Part shown: positions 54,217-54,220 of the stretch, one piece after another
Position numbering within the stretch: position 1 is the first letter of the stretch
How the letters are laid out: each line of letters begins with the position of its first letter
Assembly (NCBI GenBank): GCA_001687465.1
Contig: LVLI01000088.1
Span: 1 to 54,220, forward strand
DNA: 54,220 nt
Direction of reading: 5' to 3'
Origin: Halocafeteria seosinensis
Lineage: Eukaryota > Sar > Bigyra > Bicosoecida
Notes under the pieces: model-generated
The model's database searches: none
The model's input: the letters and a program-made list of their open reading frames with translations, nothing else
What the model was told of the DNA's origin: nothing
Made by a program: the position numbers and the translations under genes

Positions 54217-54220
54217 GACG

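Noticed and set aside
1-54220. Red alga as source, suggested by short introns and moderate GC
   Set aside because: Red algae lack flagella and kinesin-II, whereas an apparently intact KAP3 is present.
1-54220. CRISPR arrays, rRNA genes and bacterial operons
   Set aside because: No regularly spaced repeats or rRNA-like stretches were seen, and gene structure is eukaryotic throughout.

Overview
This window is nuclear DNA of a eukaryote. Most host genes are split by short introns (about 60-115 bp) with GT...CAG borders, and they encode eukaryote-only families: a kinesin-II accessory subunit, an importin, a DENN Rab-GEF, a RhoGAP, SWIRM and BAH/SANT chromatin proteins, and chitin synthases. A KAP3-type gene implies a cilium or flagellum at some life stage, so non-flagellated lineages such as red algae are unlikely. 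With metazoan/diatom-style chitin synthases and a Polinton, a flagellated protist is the best guess. I cannot fix the supergroup.

Layout. 1-4.7 kb: an AT-rich end of a Polinton/Maverick-like element, with protein-primed DNA polymerase B (5' end outside the window), chromodomain integrase, GIY-YIG endonuclease and a repeat-rich flank carrying a long hairpin. 4.7-6.2 kb: apparently gene-free. 6.2-10.5 kb (+): a large chromatin corepressor scaffold, BAH-ELM2-SANT-zinc-AT hook-PAH. 10.8-13.8 kb (-): a WD40-like protein, divergent from KAP3 (14.06-17.87 kb, +) across a 233-bp shared promoter region. 17.9-19.3 kb (-): what looks like a decayed thrombospondin type-1 repeat gene. 19.5-22.9 kb (+): importin-4-like, ending 8 bp from the stop of a convergent DENN-domain gene (22.9-26.3 kb, -). 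26.9-29.2 kb (+): an 11-exon CRIB/RhoGAP resembling plant RopGAPs. 29.9-30.9 kb (-): a compact aspartyl/asparaginyl beta-hydroxylase. 31.1-33.2 kb (-): a SWI3/SMARCC-like SWIRM protein. 33.2-35.1 kb: no convincing gene.

35.1-52.85 kb holds a tandem array of three chitin synthase paralogues with the same exon-intron plan but different fates. Copy A is an intact 1,655-codon reading frame whose diagnostic catalytic motifs have nearly all changed (WHE, EDRW, QRRRW, SWGTR). Copy B has canonical motifs plus a long low-complexity tail. Copy C is a pseudogene with three frameshifts, a nonsense codon, an internal deletion and a missing 3' part, followed by a Mutator-like transposase relic at the right edge.

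The genes are not an operon. They fall into functional themes: chromatin regulation (BAH-ELM2-SANT-PAH, SWIRM), membrane traffic and cytoskeleton (KAP3, DENN, RhoGAP), nuclear import, and cell-wall or extracellular matrix synthesis (chitin synthases, TSR relic). The two most notable items are the chromatin fusion protein and the chitin synthase array with a probable pseudoenzyme. All exon borders were inferred by eye from splice consensus, reading-frame phase and family conservation; none is confirmed by RNA data.
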